Shown: piece after piece, positions 51,086 to 59,827 of the stretch
How the letters are laid out: each line of letters begins with the position of its first letter
Position numbering within the stretch: position 1 is the stretch's first letter
Source: Roseateles saccharophilus
GTDB lineage: Bacteria; Pseudomonadota; Gammaproteobacteria; Burkholderiales; Burkholderiaceae_C
Reading direction: 5' to 3'
NCBI RefSeq assembly: GCF_004342485.1
Contig: NZ_SMBU01000017.1
Coordinates: 1-64,000, forward strand
DNA: 64,000 nucleotides
Position numbers and translations under genes: made by a program
The notes under the pieces: model-generated
Database searches by the model: none
The model's input: only the letters and a program-made list of their open reading frames with translations
What the model was told of the DNA's origin: nothing

Positions 51086-51510
51086 GGCGCGGCGACGATG
51101 GGGTTGAGAACCTGCACGCTGTCGTAGACGGCCTCGTGCGGCAGGGCCAGGCTGAGCAGGCGTGTGCAGCCTTGCGCCTTGGCGCTTGCGACGACGAGGG
51201 CATCGGCGAAAGGCAGGCCGAAGCGGCTCTCCAGCGACCAGGCGGATTCGACCGTGGCCTGGTCCGCGGACCAGGGCCGCCAGTGCTGGTAGCGGCGCAC
51301 CTCGGCGCGCACGTCGCCCTGGGGCATGGGCGGGCTCACGCGCTGGGTGGCGAGCAGATAGAAGTCGCTCAGCACCTGCACAGAAACGCGGCCGGTGCGC
51401 GTGGCCCACAGCTCGCGCAACCAGGCCAGCACCTGCTCGCGCTCTACCGGGCGCGCACCATCCTCGCTGAACAGCAGCACGGAGGTGTCGACGAAGACGG
51501 GTTCCGTCAC
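51082..51510 (-). CDS. PIN-domain (VapC-like) toxin, possibly degenerate
   Basis: 142 residues, GTG start overlapping the antitoxin stop. PIN fold: first acidic residue in FVDTSVLLF (Asp 8), LSVQVL-type second strand with SDF where relatives usually have NEF (Asp 49 for Glu), and [10 protein letters not shown] (Asp 103). The fourth acidic position, usually in a segment like TEDLQHG, reads SLALPHE. PIN toxins cut RNA using these carboxylates, so activity is uncertain. Inserted between hisD and hisC. Confidence 0.82.
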   Translation of the reverse strand: MTEPVFVDTSVLLFSEDGARPVEREQVLAWLRELWATRTGRVSVQVLSDFYLLATQRVSPPMPQGDVRAEVRRYQHWRPWSADQATVESAWSLESRFGLPFADALVVASAKAQGCTRLLSLALPHEAVYDSVQVLNPIVAAP

Positions 51511-51725
51511 AGCACGCCTCGGCCGGGATAGGGCTGGCCGTCGGACGACCATGACCGTTCGCGGTGCAGCCAGTCCTGCAGCGCGCGCCCGTAGGCGTCG
51601 TCGTGCTGCATCTTCTCGGCCAGCAACTCGCCGAGCAGGCGCGACACGCTGGTGTTGCAGCGCGCGGCCTCCAGCCGGGCCCATTCGGCCACGGCATCGT
51701 CCATCGACACGGTGACGTTCTTCAT
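51507..51725 (-). CDS. Ribbon-helix-helix (CopG-type) antitoxin
   Basis: 72 residues. The N-terminal MKNVTVSMDDAVAEWARLEA fits a ribbon-helix-helix DNA-binding unit; the C-terminal half should wrap the PIN toxin. It is preceded by a double palindrome at 51740-51768 and overlaps the toxin start by 4 bases (GTGA), the standard toxin-antitoxin layout. Confidence 0.82.
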   Translation of the reverse strand: MKNVTVSMDDAVAEWARLEAARCNTSVSRLLGELLAEKMQHDDAYGRALQDWLHRERSWSSDGQPYPGRGVL

Positions 51726-51739
51726 GGCCCGAAGAGTAT

Positions 51740-51768
51740 CACGAAGTTCGTGTTACACGAACTTCGTG
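51740..51768. promoter_or_regulatory. Double palindromic operator of the toxin-antitoxin pair
   Basis: CACGAAGTTCGTG, spacer TTA, CACGAACTTCGTG: a perfect 13-base inverted repeat whose arms are each nearly palindromic themselves. It lies 15 bases before the antitoxin ATG. Ribbon-helix-helix antitoxins bind such paired sites to autoregulate. Confidence 0.85.
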
Positions 51769-51779
51769 TCAAAGCAAAC

Positions 51780-52634
51780 CTAGGTGCGATACCAGAGTTC
51801 GGGCTTGTCCAGCGGCGTCTGCGGCGGCAACAGCGGGTTGCTCAGTTCGATGACGCGGCGCGAGCCCAGCCGGGCACGGGCGAGATCCTCGCCATGGTGC
51901 TTCAGCAAGAGGCGCTCCAGCTCGCCGCTGACGCGCAGGCGCTGCAGGCCGACCTCGATCGCGGCAGCCAGCTCGGTGTTGCCGGGCGCGACGAAGTAGT
52001 AGGTGGCTGCCGGATAGTGCAGGCAGATGTCGGGCACGACGGTCAGGCCCCGGCCCTGGTGCTCCAGCTCGCGCCAGATCTCCTTGACGGAGCGCGGGAA
52101 GGCGTCGGCGCGGCCCAGGCGCAGCTGCTTGAACATCGCGTCGAAGGAGGCCGACTCGATGACGTCGAGGCCGTTGGCCTGCAGGATGTTGGTGTCCGGC
52201 CACTCCAGCCGCTGAACCAGGCTGAAGCGCCGCAGCTCGGCCAGGGTGCGGACCTCGCGCATCCTGGCAGCGGTCTCGGCGGAGGCCAGCAACAGCCGCC
52301 AGCCGTTGAGGCCGCGGTAGATGGGGATGCGCACCGGCCGGGCCTGCTGCTCGCGCTCGACCGAGGTCATCGTCCAGAGCACGTCCAGCGTGCCGCCGCT
52401 GCGGGCCAGTTCGAAGATCGCGCGCTTCTGCGTCAACGACTCGGGCGAAGGCTCCAGCTCGACCGGCATGCCTGCCGCGGCCAGCGCCAGCCTGAGCAGC
52501 TGCGCGGGATGGCTGCGCTCCAGGCCGATGCCGGCCGGGTCCTGCGGCACGCGCAGGCGGCGCGCTGCCCCATGCGCAGCAGCCAGCGGGAGGCCGGCAG
52601 CGGAGATCAGCAGCTCACGACGGCGTGGGGGCAT
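51780..52634 (-). CDS. Periplasmic amino-acid-binding-protein-like protein
   Basis: 284 residues. An Arg-rich, twin-arginine-like start and hydrophobic stretch (MPPRRRELLISAAGLPLA) suggest export. The rest fits the extracellular solute-binding family 3 type, such as RTLAELRRFSLV (about 126-137) and SASFDAMFKQLRLGRADAFP (about 161-180). No transporter genes are adjacent. It begins 24 bases after hisD on the same strand, an unusual guest in a his operon. Confidence 0.75.
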   Translation of the reverse strand: MPPRRRELLISAAGLPLAAAHGAARRLRVPQDPAGIGLERSHPAQLLRLALAAAGMPVELEPSPESLTQKRAIFELARSGGTLDVLWTMTSVEREQQARPVRIPIYRGLNGWRLLLASAETAARMREVRTLAELRRFSLVQRLEWPDTNILQANGLDVIESASFDAMFKQLRLGRADAFPRSVKEIWRELEHQGRGLTVVPDICLHYPAATYYFVAPGNTELAAAIEVGLQRLRVSGELERLLLKHHGEDLARARLGSRRVIELSNPLLPPQTPLDKPELWYRT

Positions 52635-52658
52635 CGTCGCAGCCTGGCCGAGCGGCGC

Positions 52659-53969
52659 TCAGGGTTTCAAACGCAGTTCGGCCGCCCGCGCGTGGGCCTG
52701 CAGGCCCTCGCCGTGGGCCAGCTCGCTGGCGATGCAGCCCAGGGCCTGGGCGCCGTCGGCGCTGACCTCGATAAGGCTGCTGCGCTTCTGGAAGTCGTAG
52801 ACGCCCAGCGGCGACGAGAAGCGCGCCGTGCCGGCCGTGGGCAGCACATGGTTGGGGCCGGCGCAGTAGTCGCCCAGGCTCTCGCTGGTGTAGGCGCCCA
52901 GGAAGATCGCACCGGCATGGCGCAGCAGCGGCTCCCAGGCTTTGGGCTCGGCGGCGCTGATCTCCAGGTGCTCGGGCGCGATGCTGTTGCTGATCTCGCA
53001 GGCCTCTTCCATCGAGCGCGTCAGGATCAGCGCACCGCGGCCCTGCAGCGAGGCGCGGATGGTGGCCTCGCGCGGCAGCGCCGGCAGCAGGCGCTCCATG
53101 CTGGCGCGCACGGCGTCGAGGAAGGCGGCATCGGGGCTGAGCAGGATGCTCTGCGCGAGCTCGTCGTGCTCGGCCTGGCTGAACAGGTCCATCGCGACCC
53201 AGTCCGGCGGCGTCGTGCCGTCGGCGATGACGAGGATCTCGCTGGGGCCGGCGATCATGTCGATGCCGACCTGGCCGAACACATGCTTCTTGGCCGAGGC
53301 CACATAGGCATTGCCCGGGCCGGTGATCTTGTCGACGCGCGGGATGCCCGCCGTGCCATAGGCCAGCGCGGCCACGGCCTGGGCGCCACCGATGGTGAAC
53401 ACGCGGTGCACGCCGGCCACGGCGGCGGCGGCCAGCACCAGCGGGTTGCGCACGCCGTCCGGCGTGGGCACAACCATGATGATTTCCTGCACGCCGGCGA
53501 CATGGGCCGGGATGGCGTTCATCAGCACGCTGCTCGGGTAGGCGGCCTTGCCGCCGGGCACGTAGAGGCCCACGCGGTCCAGCGGCGTGACCTTCTGGCC
53601 GAGCAGGTTGCCGTCCTCGTCGCGGTAGCTCCAGGAGAGACCGCAGGCCTCGAGCTGGCGCTCGTGGTAGGCCCGCACACGCTTCGCCGCGGCCTGCAGC
53701 GCATCGCGCTGGGCCGGCTTGATGACGGCCAGCGCGGCCTGCAGTTCGGCCTGGCCGATCTCCAGCGCGGCGACGCTGTCGGTCTGCACGCGGTCGAAGC
53801 GGGCCGTGTAGTCCAGCACGGCGGCGTCGCCACGCTTTCGCACATCGGCCAGGATCTCGGCGACGCGGCCCTCGATGGCGGCATCGGTCTCGGCCGACCA
53901 GTGGCGCAGGCGCTCGAACCGGGCCGCGAAGTCCGCGTCTGCGGTGGAGAGTCGGCGGACGAGGCTCAT
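52659..53969 (-). CDS. hisD: Histidinol dehydrogenase
   Basis: 436 residues. Oxidises histidinol to histidine with two NAD. Conserved [14 protein letters not shown] (about 137-150), [14 protein letters not shown] (about 213-226), [11 protein letters not shown] (about 243-253) and the ending [16 protein letters not shown] overlap with hisG. Confidence 0.97.
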   Translation of the reverse strand: MSLVRRLSTADADFAARFERLRHWSAETDAAIEGRVAEILADVRKRGDAAVLDYTARFDRVQTDSVAALEIGQAELQAALAVIKPAQRDALQAAAKRVRAYHERQLEACGLSWSYRDEDGNLLGQKVTPLDRVGLYVPGGKAAYPSSVLMNAIPAHVAGVQEIIMVVPTPDGVRNPLVLAAAAVAGVHRVFTIGGAQAVAALAYGTAGIPRVDKITGPGNAYVASAKKHVFGQVGIDMIAGPSEILVIADGTTPPDWVAMDLFSQAEHDELAQSILLSPDAAFLDAVRASMERLLPALPREATIRASLQGRGALILTRSMEEACEISNSIAPEHLEISAAEPKAWEPLLRHAGAIFLGAYTSESLGDYCAGPNHVLPTAGTARFSSPLGVYDFQKRSSLIEVSADGAQALGCIASELAHGEGLQAHARAAELRLKP

Positions 53970-54637
53970 GCCGCCACCGCCTTCGCGAAGGCGTCGATCA
54001 GCGGGCGCAGCGTGTCGCGCTTGAGCTTGAGTGCCGCCTGGTTGACGACGAGGCGGGAGGAGATGTCCATGATCTGCTCGACCTCGACCAGCTTGTTCGC
54101 GCGCAGCGTGCCGCCGGTGGAGACGAGGTCGACGATGGCGTCGGCCAGGCCGGTCAACGGTGCCAGCTCCATCGAGCCGTAGAGCTTGATGAGGTCGACG
54201 TGCACGCCCTTGTCGGCGAAGTGCTGGCGCGCCATCTCGGTGTACTTGGTGGCGACGCGGATGCGCGAGCCCTGCTTGACGGCGGCGGCGTAGTCGAAGT
54301 CGGCCCGCGTCGCCACGCTCATGCGGCAGCGGGCGATCTTCAGATCCAGCGGCTGGTAGAGGCCGTGAGAGCCGCCCTGGGCCAGGGCCTGCTCGTGCAG
54401 CACGTCGCGGCCGGCCACGCCGAGGTCGGCGCCGCCGTATTGCACATAGGTCGGCACGTCGCTGGCACGCACCAGCACGACGCGCACACCCTCGCGGCTG
54501 GTCGGCAGGATGAGCTTGCGCGAGGTCTCGGGGTCTTCCAGCACCTCGATGCCGGCGGCGCGCAGCAGCGGCAGCGTCTCCTCGAAGATGCGGCCCTTGG
54601 ACAGGGCGAGGGTCAGGCCTTGGCTGGCAGCGCTCAT
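53966..54637 (-). CDS. hisG: ATP phosphoribosyltransferase, short form
   Basis: 223 residues from ATG 54637 (ATGA overlap with bolA; GTG 54646 is possible). The first, committed step of histidine synthesis. ALSKGRI at the N-terminus and the [15 protein letters not shown] PRPP site (about 163-173). The short form lacks the C-terminal regulatory domain and in known cases needs HisZ, which is not in this window. Confidence 0.96.
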   Translation of the reverse strand: MSAASQGLTLALSKGRIFEETLPLLRAAGIEVLEDPETSRKLILPTSREGVRVVLVRASDVPTYVQYGGADLGVAGRDVLHEQALAQGGSHGLYQPLDLKIARCRMSVATRADFDYAAAVKQGSRIRVATKYTEMARQHFADKGVHVDLIKLYGSMELAPLTGLADAIVDLVSTGGTLRANKLVEVEQIMDISSRLVVNQAALKLKRDTLRPLIDAFAKAVAA

Positions 54638-54873
54638 TGCGTCCACTCCTCGGGCGTCAGCGTCTTCATCGACAGCGCATGGATCTGCTCGCGCATGCGC
54701 TCGCCGAGCGCCGCGTACACCCGCTGGTGGCGCCTGACGCGCGTGAGGCCCGCGAACTCCGCCGAAACGATGGTGGCGAAGAAATGTCGCCCGTCGCCCT
54801 CGACTTCCAGATGCGCGCAGGGCAGGCCTGCGGCAATGAAATCGCGCACTTCTTGCGGGGTCGGGTCGGCCAT
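54634..54873 (-). CDS. BolA/IbaG-family protein
   Basis: 79 residues from ATG 54873. Small BolA-fold protein that works with monothiol glutaredoxin in iron-sulfur handling. [20 protein letters not shown] (about 21-40) and [16 protein letters not shown] (about 45-60) are typical of the YrbA/IbaG branch. Overlaps hisG. Confidence 0.92.
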   Translation of the reverse strand: MADPTPQEVRDFIAAGLPCAHLEVEGDGRHFFATIVSAEFAGLTRVRRHQRVYAALGERMREQIHALSMKTLTPEEWTQ

Positions 54874-54981
54874 TGAATCGGTCCTCGAAAGCTCGGGAGA
54901 AACCCGAGATTTTAGGGGTTCGCCCTCAGACACCCCTTCGCATCCCATCAAGCAGCCGCCAAAGTCCGTCGGGGGGTGGGC

Positions 54982-55737
54982 TCAGCCCCTGATCTTGTAG
55001 CCGCTTTTCAGCAGCGACAGGGCCAGGGCCGCCGTGGCCGCGAAGCTCACGCCGACGACGCCCAGGCTGAGCCAGGGCGACACGTCGCTGACGCCGAAGA
55101 AGCCGCGGCGGAAGCCGTCGATCATGTAGAAGAAGGGGTTGAGGTGGCTCACGGCCTGCCAGAAGCCGGGCAGCGAATGCACCGAATAGAAGACCCCCGA
55201 CAGGAAGGTCATCGGCATGATGATGAAGTTCTGGAAGGCGGCGAGCTGGTCGAACTTCTCGGCCCACAGGCCGGCGATCAGGCCCAGCGTGCCCATCAGG
55301 CCGGCGCCGAGCACGGTGAAGAGCAGCACCCACAGGATGTTGTCCAGGCCCGGCGGCGCGAACCAGGCCGTCACCAGCAGCACGCCCGCCCCCACCGCCA
55401 GGCCGCGCACGATGGCAGCGCCGACATAGGCGACGAACCAGGCCGCAGGCGACAGCGGCGTCAACAGCAGGAAGACGAGGTTGCCGGTGATCTTGCTCTG
55501 GATCAGGCTGGACGAGCTGTTCGCGAACGCGTTCTGCAGCACGCTCATCATCACGAGGCCGGGGATCAGGAACTGCGTGTAGCGGACGCTGTCGTAGACC
55601 TTCACGTGGTCCTCCAACGTGTGGCCGAAGACGAGCAGGTACATGACGGCCGTCAGCACCGGCGCCGCGACGGTCTGGAAGCTGACCTTCCAGAAGCGCA
55701 GCACTTCCTTTCTGAAGAGGGTGGATGTGCCGTTCAT
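54982..55737 (-). CDS. ABC-2 type transporter permease (YadH-like)
   Basis: 251 residues with six membrane helices (about 22-42, 57-77, 102-125, 135-160, 170-190, 222-243). Pairs with the upstream ATPase gene (ATGA overlap). In betaproteobacteria this pair often precedes bolA and the his operon. Export substrate unknown. Confidence 0.9.
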   Translation of the reverse strand: MNGTSTLFRKEVLRFWKVSFQTVAAPVLTAVMYLLVFGHTLEDHVKVYDSVRYTQFLIPGLVMMSVLQNAFANSSSSLIQSKITGNLVFLLLTPLSPAAWFVAYVGAAIVRGLAVGAGVLLVTAWFAPPGLDNILWVLLFTVLGAGLMGTLGLIAGLWAEKFDQLAAFQNFIIMPMTFLSGVFYSVHSLPGFWQAVSHLNPFFYMIDGFRRGFFGVSDVSPWLSLGVVGVSFAATAALALSLLKSGYKIRG

Positions 55738-56657
55738 GCCGCGGCTCCATTCATGATTTCGAGGAACACGTCCTCGAGGTCGGCGCGGCCGATCTCCAGG
55801 TCTTCGACGGGGCAGCCGACCTGGCGCAGCGCAGCCAGCGTGGACTCCACCTCGGCGGCGTCATGCGCGGTGACCTGCACGATGCGGCCGGTCACGCGGG
55901 CCCGCGCCGCGATGTCGGCCGGCAGTTGGGCGTCGGTCTTGAAGCGCAGCATCGTCGAGGCGGTGCCGGCCAGCAGCTGCGAGGTGCGGTCCAGCGCGAC
56001 GATGCGGCCGGCCTTGAGCATTCCGATGCGCTGGCACAGCGCCTCGGCCTCCTCGAGGTAGTGCGTCGTCAGCAGCACCGTATGGCCCTCCTTGTTGAGG
56101 CGGGCGATGAACTGCCACAGCGTCTGGCGCAGTTCCACGTCCACGCCGGCGGTGGGCTCGTCCAGCACGATGACCGGCGGGCGGTGCACCAGAGCCTGGG
56201 CCACCAGCACACGCCGCTTCATGCCACCCGAGAGCTGGCGCATATTGGCATCGGCCTTGTCGGTCAGGCCCAGGTTGTGCAGCAACTCGTCGATCCAGTC
56301 GTCATTGCCCTGCACGCCGAAGTAGCCGCTCTGGATGCGCAGCGACTCGCGCACGCTGAAGAAGGGGTCGAACACCAGCTCCTGGGGCACGACGCCCAGC
56401 GCCTTGCGCGCGGCAGCGTAGTCGTCGACGACGTCGTGGCCCATCACGCGCACCCGACCCTCGGTGGCCCGGGCCAGGCCGGCGAGCACGCTGATCAGCG
56501 TCGTCTTGCCGGCGCCATTGGGGCCGAGCAGGCCGAAGAATTCGCCGCAGGGGATGTCGAAGCTGACGCCGTCCAGCGCCCTGACCTGCCCTCCCCGGTA
56601 TGTCTTCTTGACGTTCTCGAAGGAGATGGCGGGTGGCGATGAGGTCGGGCTCGGCAT
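55734..56657 (-). CDS. ABC transporter ATP-binding protein (YadG-like)
   Basis: 307 residues. Walker A GPNGAGKTT (about 47-55), signature LSGGMKRR (about 143-150), Walker B VIVLDEP (about 163-169). The C-terminal extension is normal for this class. Divergent from a TetR gene 61 bases away, which may regulate it. Confidence 0.93.
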   Translation of the reverse strand: MPSPTSSPPAISFENVKKTYRGGQVRALDGVSFDIPCGEFFGLLGPNGAGKTTLISVLAGLARATEGRVRVMGHDVVDDYAAARKALGVVPQELVFDPFFSVRESLRIQSGYFGVQGNDDWIDELLHNLGLTDKADANMRQLSGGMKRRVLVAQALVHRPPVIVLDEPTAGVDVELRQTLWQFIARLNKEGHTVLLTTHYLEEAEALCQRIGMLKAGRIVALDRTSQLLAGTASTMLRFKTDAQLPADIAARARVTGRIVQVTAHDAAEVESTLAALRQVGCPVEDLEIGRADLEDVFLEIMNGAAA

Positions 56658-56718
56658 AAGCGCGCAATTCTAAAAGTTGCGTCTAAATCGACGCCGATCA
56701 CTGCCAGAATGACCCGCG

Positions 56719-57390
56719 ATGCCCACGCCCAAACGCCCCCGCCGCACCGCCGAGCGCATCCTGGAGGTCACGCTGGGCCTCTTCAACGCCTTCGGCGAGC
56801 CGAATGTATCGACGACGCTGATCTCGGCCGAACTGAAGATCAGCCCGGGCAACCTCTACTACCACTACCCGGCCAAGGACGAACTGGTCAACGCGCTGTT
56901 CGGCCGCTACGAGGTCGAGCTCGGCGAGTTGCTGGCCGCGGCCGAGGGCGTGCGCAACGTGGAGGACGCCTGGCTGTTCTTCCACATGCTGTTCGAGCTG
57001 ATCTGGAGGCACCGCTTCCTCTACCGCGACCTGAACGACCTGCTGTTCAAGAACCGCCGGCTCGAAACCCACTTCCAGAGCCTGCTCGCCGCCAAGGAGC
57101 ATGCGATGCGCCATGTGCTGTCGGGCCTGCACCTGGGCGGCGCGCTGAAGATGGAGCTGCGCGAGGCCGCGCCGACGGCGAACGCGATGGTCGTCGTCGT
57201 CAGCTACTGGCTGAGCTACGAATATGTGCGCGACCCGCGCCATGCGCTGGAGCCCGACCGCGCCGGCGCAGCGCTGATGCGCGGCGCCTTCCACGCGCTG
57301 AGCCTGCTGCTGCCCTACCTCGAGCCGGCGTCCAAGGAACACCTCTTCAAGCTGGCCGGCCAGTACCAGCCCCACCCATCACAACCCTGA
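56719..57390 (+). CDS. TetR-family transcriptional regulator
   Basis: 223 residues. N-terminal helix-turn-helix (about 10-56): AERILEVTLGLFNAFGEPNVSTT then ISAELKISPGNLYYHYPAKDEL (each cut). The long C-terminal domain is of the kind sensing hydrophobic ligands. Effector and targets unknown. Confidence 0.9.
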   Translation: MPTPKRPRRTAERILEVTLGLFNAFGEPNVSTTLISAELKISPGNLYYHYPAKDELVNALFGRYEVELGELLAAAEGVRNVEDAWLFFHMLFELIWRHRFLYRDLNDLLFKNRRLETHFQSLLAAKEHAMRHVLSGLHLGGALKMELREAAPTANAMVVVVSYWLSYEYVRDPRHALEPDRAGAALMRGAFHALSLLLPYLEPASKEHLFKLAGQYQPHPSQP

Positions 57391-57402
57391 AGGAGACAAG
57401 CG

Positions 57403-58176
57403 ATGGCCAAGTGGACCGCCTTTCCCTATGACAGCAGTGCCTTCGTCTACACGCCTGCCACGCTGAAGAAGCACTGGGCGCGGCTGCACGCCGGCGACGC
57501 CGAGCCCTTCCCCAAGGACGCCGCGGTCCAGCAGGCCTGGATCCACTTCCACGCCGGCGAGTTCCAGGCCGCCTACGACGCCGGACTGGCCGCGGGCGGC
57601 GCCGGCATCACCGTCGCCAACAAGGCCCAGGGCATCTACGCCAACTACCTCGAGAAGAAGGAGAAGGCGAAGCTGGAGATGTTCCTGGAGATCTCGGAGC
57701 GCGCGGAAAGCCTGCAGGCCGAGGAGCCCAAGAACCCCAATGCCTGGTACTGGCAGGCCTATGCGCTGGGCCGCTACGGCCAGGGCATCAGCGTGGCCAA
57801 GGCGCTGGCCCAGGGCCTGGGCAGCAAGGTCAAGAACGCGCTGGAGACGACGATCACGCTCGCCCCCAAGCATGCCGACGCCCACATCGCGCTGGGCGCC
57901 TTCCACGCCGAGGTCATCGACAAGGTCGGCAAGCTGCTCGGCCGCACCCAGGGCGCCGACACGGCCACCGGGCTGAAGATGTTCGAGCAGGCCCTGAAGC
58001 TCAACCCGAGCAGCGCCATCGCGATGATCGAACGCGCCAACGGCCTCGTCATGCTGGAGGGCGACAAGCGCATGAAGGAGGCCGAGAAGCTCTATGCCGA
58101 CGCCGCCGCCTGCGAGGCGATGGATGCGATGGAGCTGCTGGACATCGAGCTGGCGCGCGAGGAGCTCGAGGACTGA
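57403..58176 (+). CDS. Cytoplasmic TPR-like protein
   Basis: 257 residues, no signal peptide. AAGGAGACAAGCG directly before the ATG is a good ribosome site. Alpha-helical repeats (WYWQAYALGRYGQG near 114-127, MFEQALKLNPSSAIA near 195-209) fit a tetratricopeptide-type solenoid. Starts 12 bases after the TetR stop, so likely in the same transcript. Function unknown. Confidence 0.8.
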   Translation: MAKWTAFPYDSSAFVYTPATLKKHWARLHAGDAEPFPKDAAVQQAWIHFHAGEFQAAYDAGLAAGGAGITVANKAQGIYANYLEKKEKAKLEMFLEISERAESLQAEEPKNPNAWYWQAYALGRYGQGISVAKALAQGLGSKVKNALETTITLAPKHADAHIALGAFHAEVIDKVGKLLGRTQGADTATGLKMFEQALKLNPSSAIAMIERANGLVMLEGDKRMKEAEKLYADAAACEAMDAMELLDIELAREELED

Positions 58177-58178
58177 GC

Positions 58179-58305
58179 AAGGACCGAGGACAGGACCTGC
58201 GTCCTGTCCGACGCCTTGCGAAGGCCTTGCCGCCTGCACGCGGCAAGGCATGAACAAGGACCGAGACGCCTTGCGAAGGCCCAACGGCGTGCAAGCCGTT
58301 GGGCA
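58179..58305 (+). repeat. Intergenic multi-hairpin element, copy E4 (tandem)
   Basis: Two tandem units. Unit a: AAGGACCGA, hairpin H1 (58188-58209, GGACAGGAC/GTCCTGTCC), linker GACGCCTTGCGAAGG, hairpin H2 (58225-58248, CCTTGCCGC/GCGGCAAGG), CATGA. Unit b: AAGGACCGA, no H1, the same linker, hairpin H3 (58280-58303, CCCAACGGC/GCCGTTGGG), CATGA. The flanks are identical while H2 and H3 stems differ but pair perfectly. Confidence 0.8.
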
Positions 58306-58332
58306 TGACGGCGCGGAAGCGGTGAAAACACC

Positions 58333-58369
58333 GAGGCCGGCGACCATCCGTGATGGATGTCACGGCCTC
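58333..58369 (+). repeat. Nested hairpin before the secreted-protein gene
   Basis: GAGGCCG pairs with CGGCCTC (58333 and 58363) around an inner CATCC/GGATG stem. No T-run follows. It lies about 80 bases upstream of the next start and may be an attenuator-like or repeat structure. Confidence 0.45.
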
Positions 58370-58452
58370 GTCACCCGTGCTTCCGGGGATGCAGGCCGGC
58401 ACGCTGCGGCGTAAGCTCCGTTCCGTCGTCACCCCCTCAACGAGACCGCGCC

Positions 58453-58803
58453 ATGAAGTTCCTGATCCCCGCCCTCGCTGCCGTCACCGCCTTCGTGGGT
58501 TCTGCCGCCCAGGCCGCCAACAACGCGACGCCAGAGCAGGCCGAGTTGCGCGCCGAGTGCGCCAAGAGCCATGCCGACACCAGCAGCGTCGGCACGCCGG
58601 TCGCCGCCAACGAGTACCAGTTCGTCTATGCCAACGGCAAGTACAAGGGCGAGGCCCGGCCGGGCAAGCTGCTGGCCTGCACCGAGCAGCAATACGCCGC
58701 CTACCTGGACAAGGCCGACCCGTCCAAGGTGATGGCCGCCTACCCGACCGCCGCCGGCCGCCCGGCCGCTCCGAAGAAGAAGGCCGAACCCTTCCGCCTC
58801 TGA
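58453..58803 (+). CDS. Small secreted protein, family A copy 1
   Basis: 116 residues from ATG 58453. Signal peptide about 1-21 (GSAAQA). The mature part has two cysteines (about 36 and 76) and a C-terminal motif QQYAAYLDKADPSKVMAAYP followed by TAAGR and a Lys-rich tail. The protein at 59465-59818 is a paralog sharing this motif. No known family recognised. Confidence 0.7.
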   Translation: MKFLIPALAAVTAFVGSAAQAANNATPEQAELRAECAKSHADTSSVGTPVAANEYQFVYANGKYKGEARPGKLLACTEQQYAAYLDKADPSKVMAAYPTAAGRPAAPKKKAEPFRL

Positions 58804-58827
58804 AGCGCGCCGGCCTCCGGCACCAGC

Positions 58828-58856
58828 AAGGCGCCCGATGGGCGCCTTTGTTTTTT
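58828..58856 (+). terminator. Rho-independent terminator
   Basis: 9-bp stem AAGGCGCCC/GGGCGCCTT with loop GAT, followed by TGTTTTTT, 25 bases after the small secreted-protein gene. Confidence 0.9.
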
Positions 58857-59016
58857 CTCCCCCCGAGTCCCGTGGTGACCTCCCTCAGAACTGCGTAGCC
58901 CGCGACCGCCCGGCGTTGAAGCGCACTGCCGGGCCACCTAGCCTTGATGCACCGGCGCCCGGCGCGCCGGGGCAACGCCTGAACCCAGGCGCTGCGGCAT
59001 CACGCAAGGAGGTCCC

Positions 59017-59337
59017 ATGAAGACCCTCTACATCCTTGGCGCCCTCGTCTGCGGCCAGGCCCTGGCCCAGCAGAGCAGCCCCACGACCCCGGACAGCGCC
59101 CAGGGCAGCGCCAGCCACACGGCCTGCGCGCAGGCCCAGCCAGGCCACGCCTGCCCGATGCACGCCGAAGCCCGCACCGCCATGGCCGACCCCGACAAAC
59201 TGCTGGCCTCCGAACCCACCGCGGCGGGACCGATGACGCGCAGCCAGGTCGTTGCCGAAATCGAGCGCGCGCGCCGCGCCGGCGAGATGGATTTCGCGGC
59301 CTCCGAGGCGAGCCTGAGCATGGTGCGCCGCCGCTGA
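59017..59337 (+). CDS. Small secreted protein, DUF4148-like C-terminus
   Basis: 106 residues with AAGGAGG before the ATG. Signal peptide about 1-18 (GQALAQ). The end, MTRSQVVAEIERARRAGEMDF (cut, about 73-93), resembles the DUF4148 pattern of exported Burkholderiales proteins. Two cysteines near 37 and 46. Role unknown. Confidence 0.7.
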   Translation: MKTLYILGALVCGQALAQQSSPTTPDSAQGSASHTACAQAQPGHACPMHAEARTAMADPDKLLASEPTAAGPMTRSQVVAEIERARRAGEMDFAASEASLSMVRRR

Positions 59338-59366
59338 GCAGGCGCCATACCGACGCTTCGGGAACC

Positions 59367-59390
59367 AGGGCGCTGCGGCGCCCTTTTCCT
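59367..59390 (+). terminator. Probable terminator
   Basis: 6-bp stem GGGCGC/GCGCCC, loop TGCG, then TTTTCCTT, 30 bases after the preceding gene. Confidence 0.7.
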
Positions 59391-59464
59391 TGCCGGCCGC
59401 GCGTGCATTTACGCCGGGCCAGGCGTAACCTCATGAGCGCCACCTTGTCGTACGGAGGTCAGCC

Positions 59465-59818
59465 ATGAGAGCCATCGCATTCGCATTTGCCGCTCTGATT
59501 CCCATGCTGCCCGCCTCGGCCGCCGACACCCCCGCCGAGCGCGCCCAGGCCGAACTGCGCGAGGGCTGTGCGCAGAGCTATGCCAGCTACGCCGCCTACT
59601 CCCCCAGCGGCAGTCAGGCGCCCAGCTTCAGCGGCGAGCGCTACAAGGGCGACAGCCACTACTACAACGACGCCAAGCCCTGCGGCGAAGCTCAGTACGC
59701 GGCCTACCTCGAGAAGGCCGACCCGGGCATGGTCGCCATGGCCTACCCCACGGCCGCCGGCAAGGCCAAGGCGAAGAAGCCCGCCCGCGGCGCATCGGCA
59801 CCGGCCAAGGGGAAGTGA
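59465..59818 (+). CDS. Small secreted protein, family A copy 2
   Basis: 117 residues. Signal peptide about 1-19 (LPASAAD). Shares with the protein at 58453-58803 an N-terminal AELR-x-x-CA segment, a middle YKG segment, and AQYAAYLEKADPGMVAMAYP then TAAGK and a Lys-rich tail. Both keep two cysteines in matching places. Likely a duplicated pair of unknown periplasmic or outer-layer function. Confidence 0.7.
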   Translation: MRAIAFAFAALIPMLPASAADTPAERAQAELREGCAQSYASYAAYSPSGSQAPSFSGERYKGDSHYYNDAKPCGEAQYAAYLEKADPGMVAMAYPTAAGKAKAKKPARGASAPAKGK

Positions 59819-59827
59819 GACGGCCGC

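Noticed and set aside
56658..56718. Palindromic TetR operator in the divergent gap
   Set aside because: No convincing inverted repeat is seen in these 61 bases.
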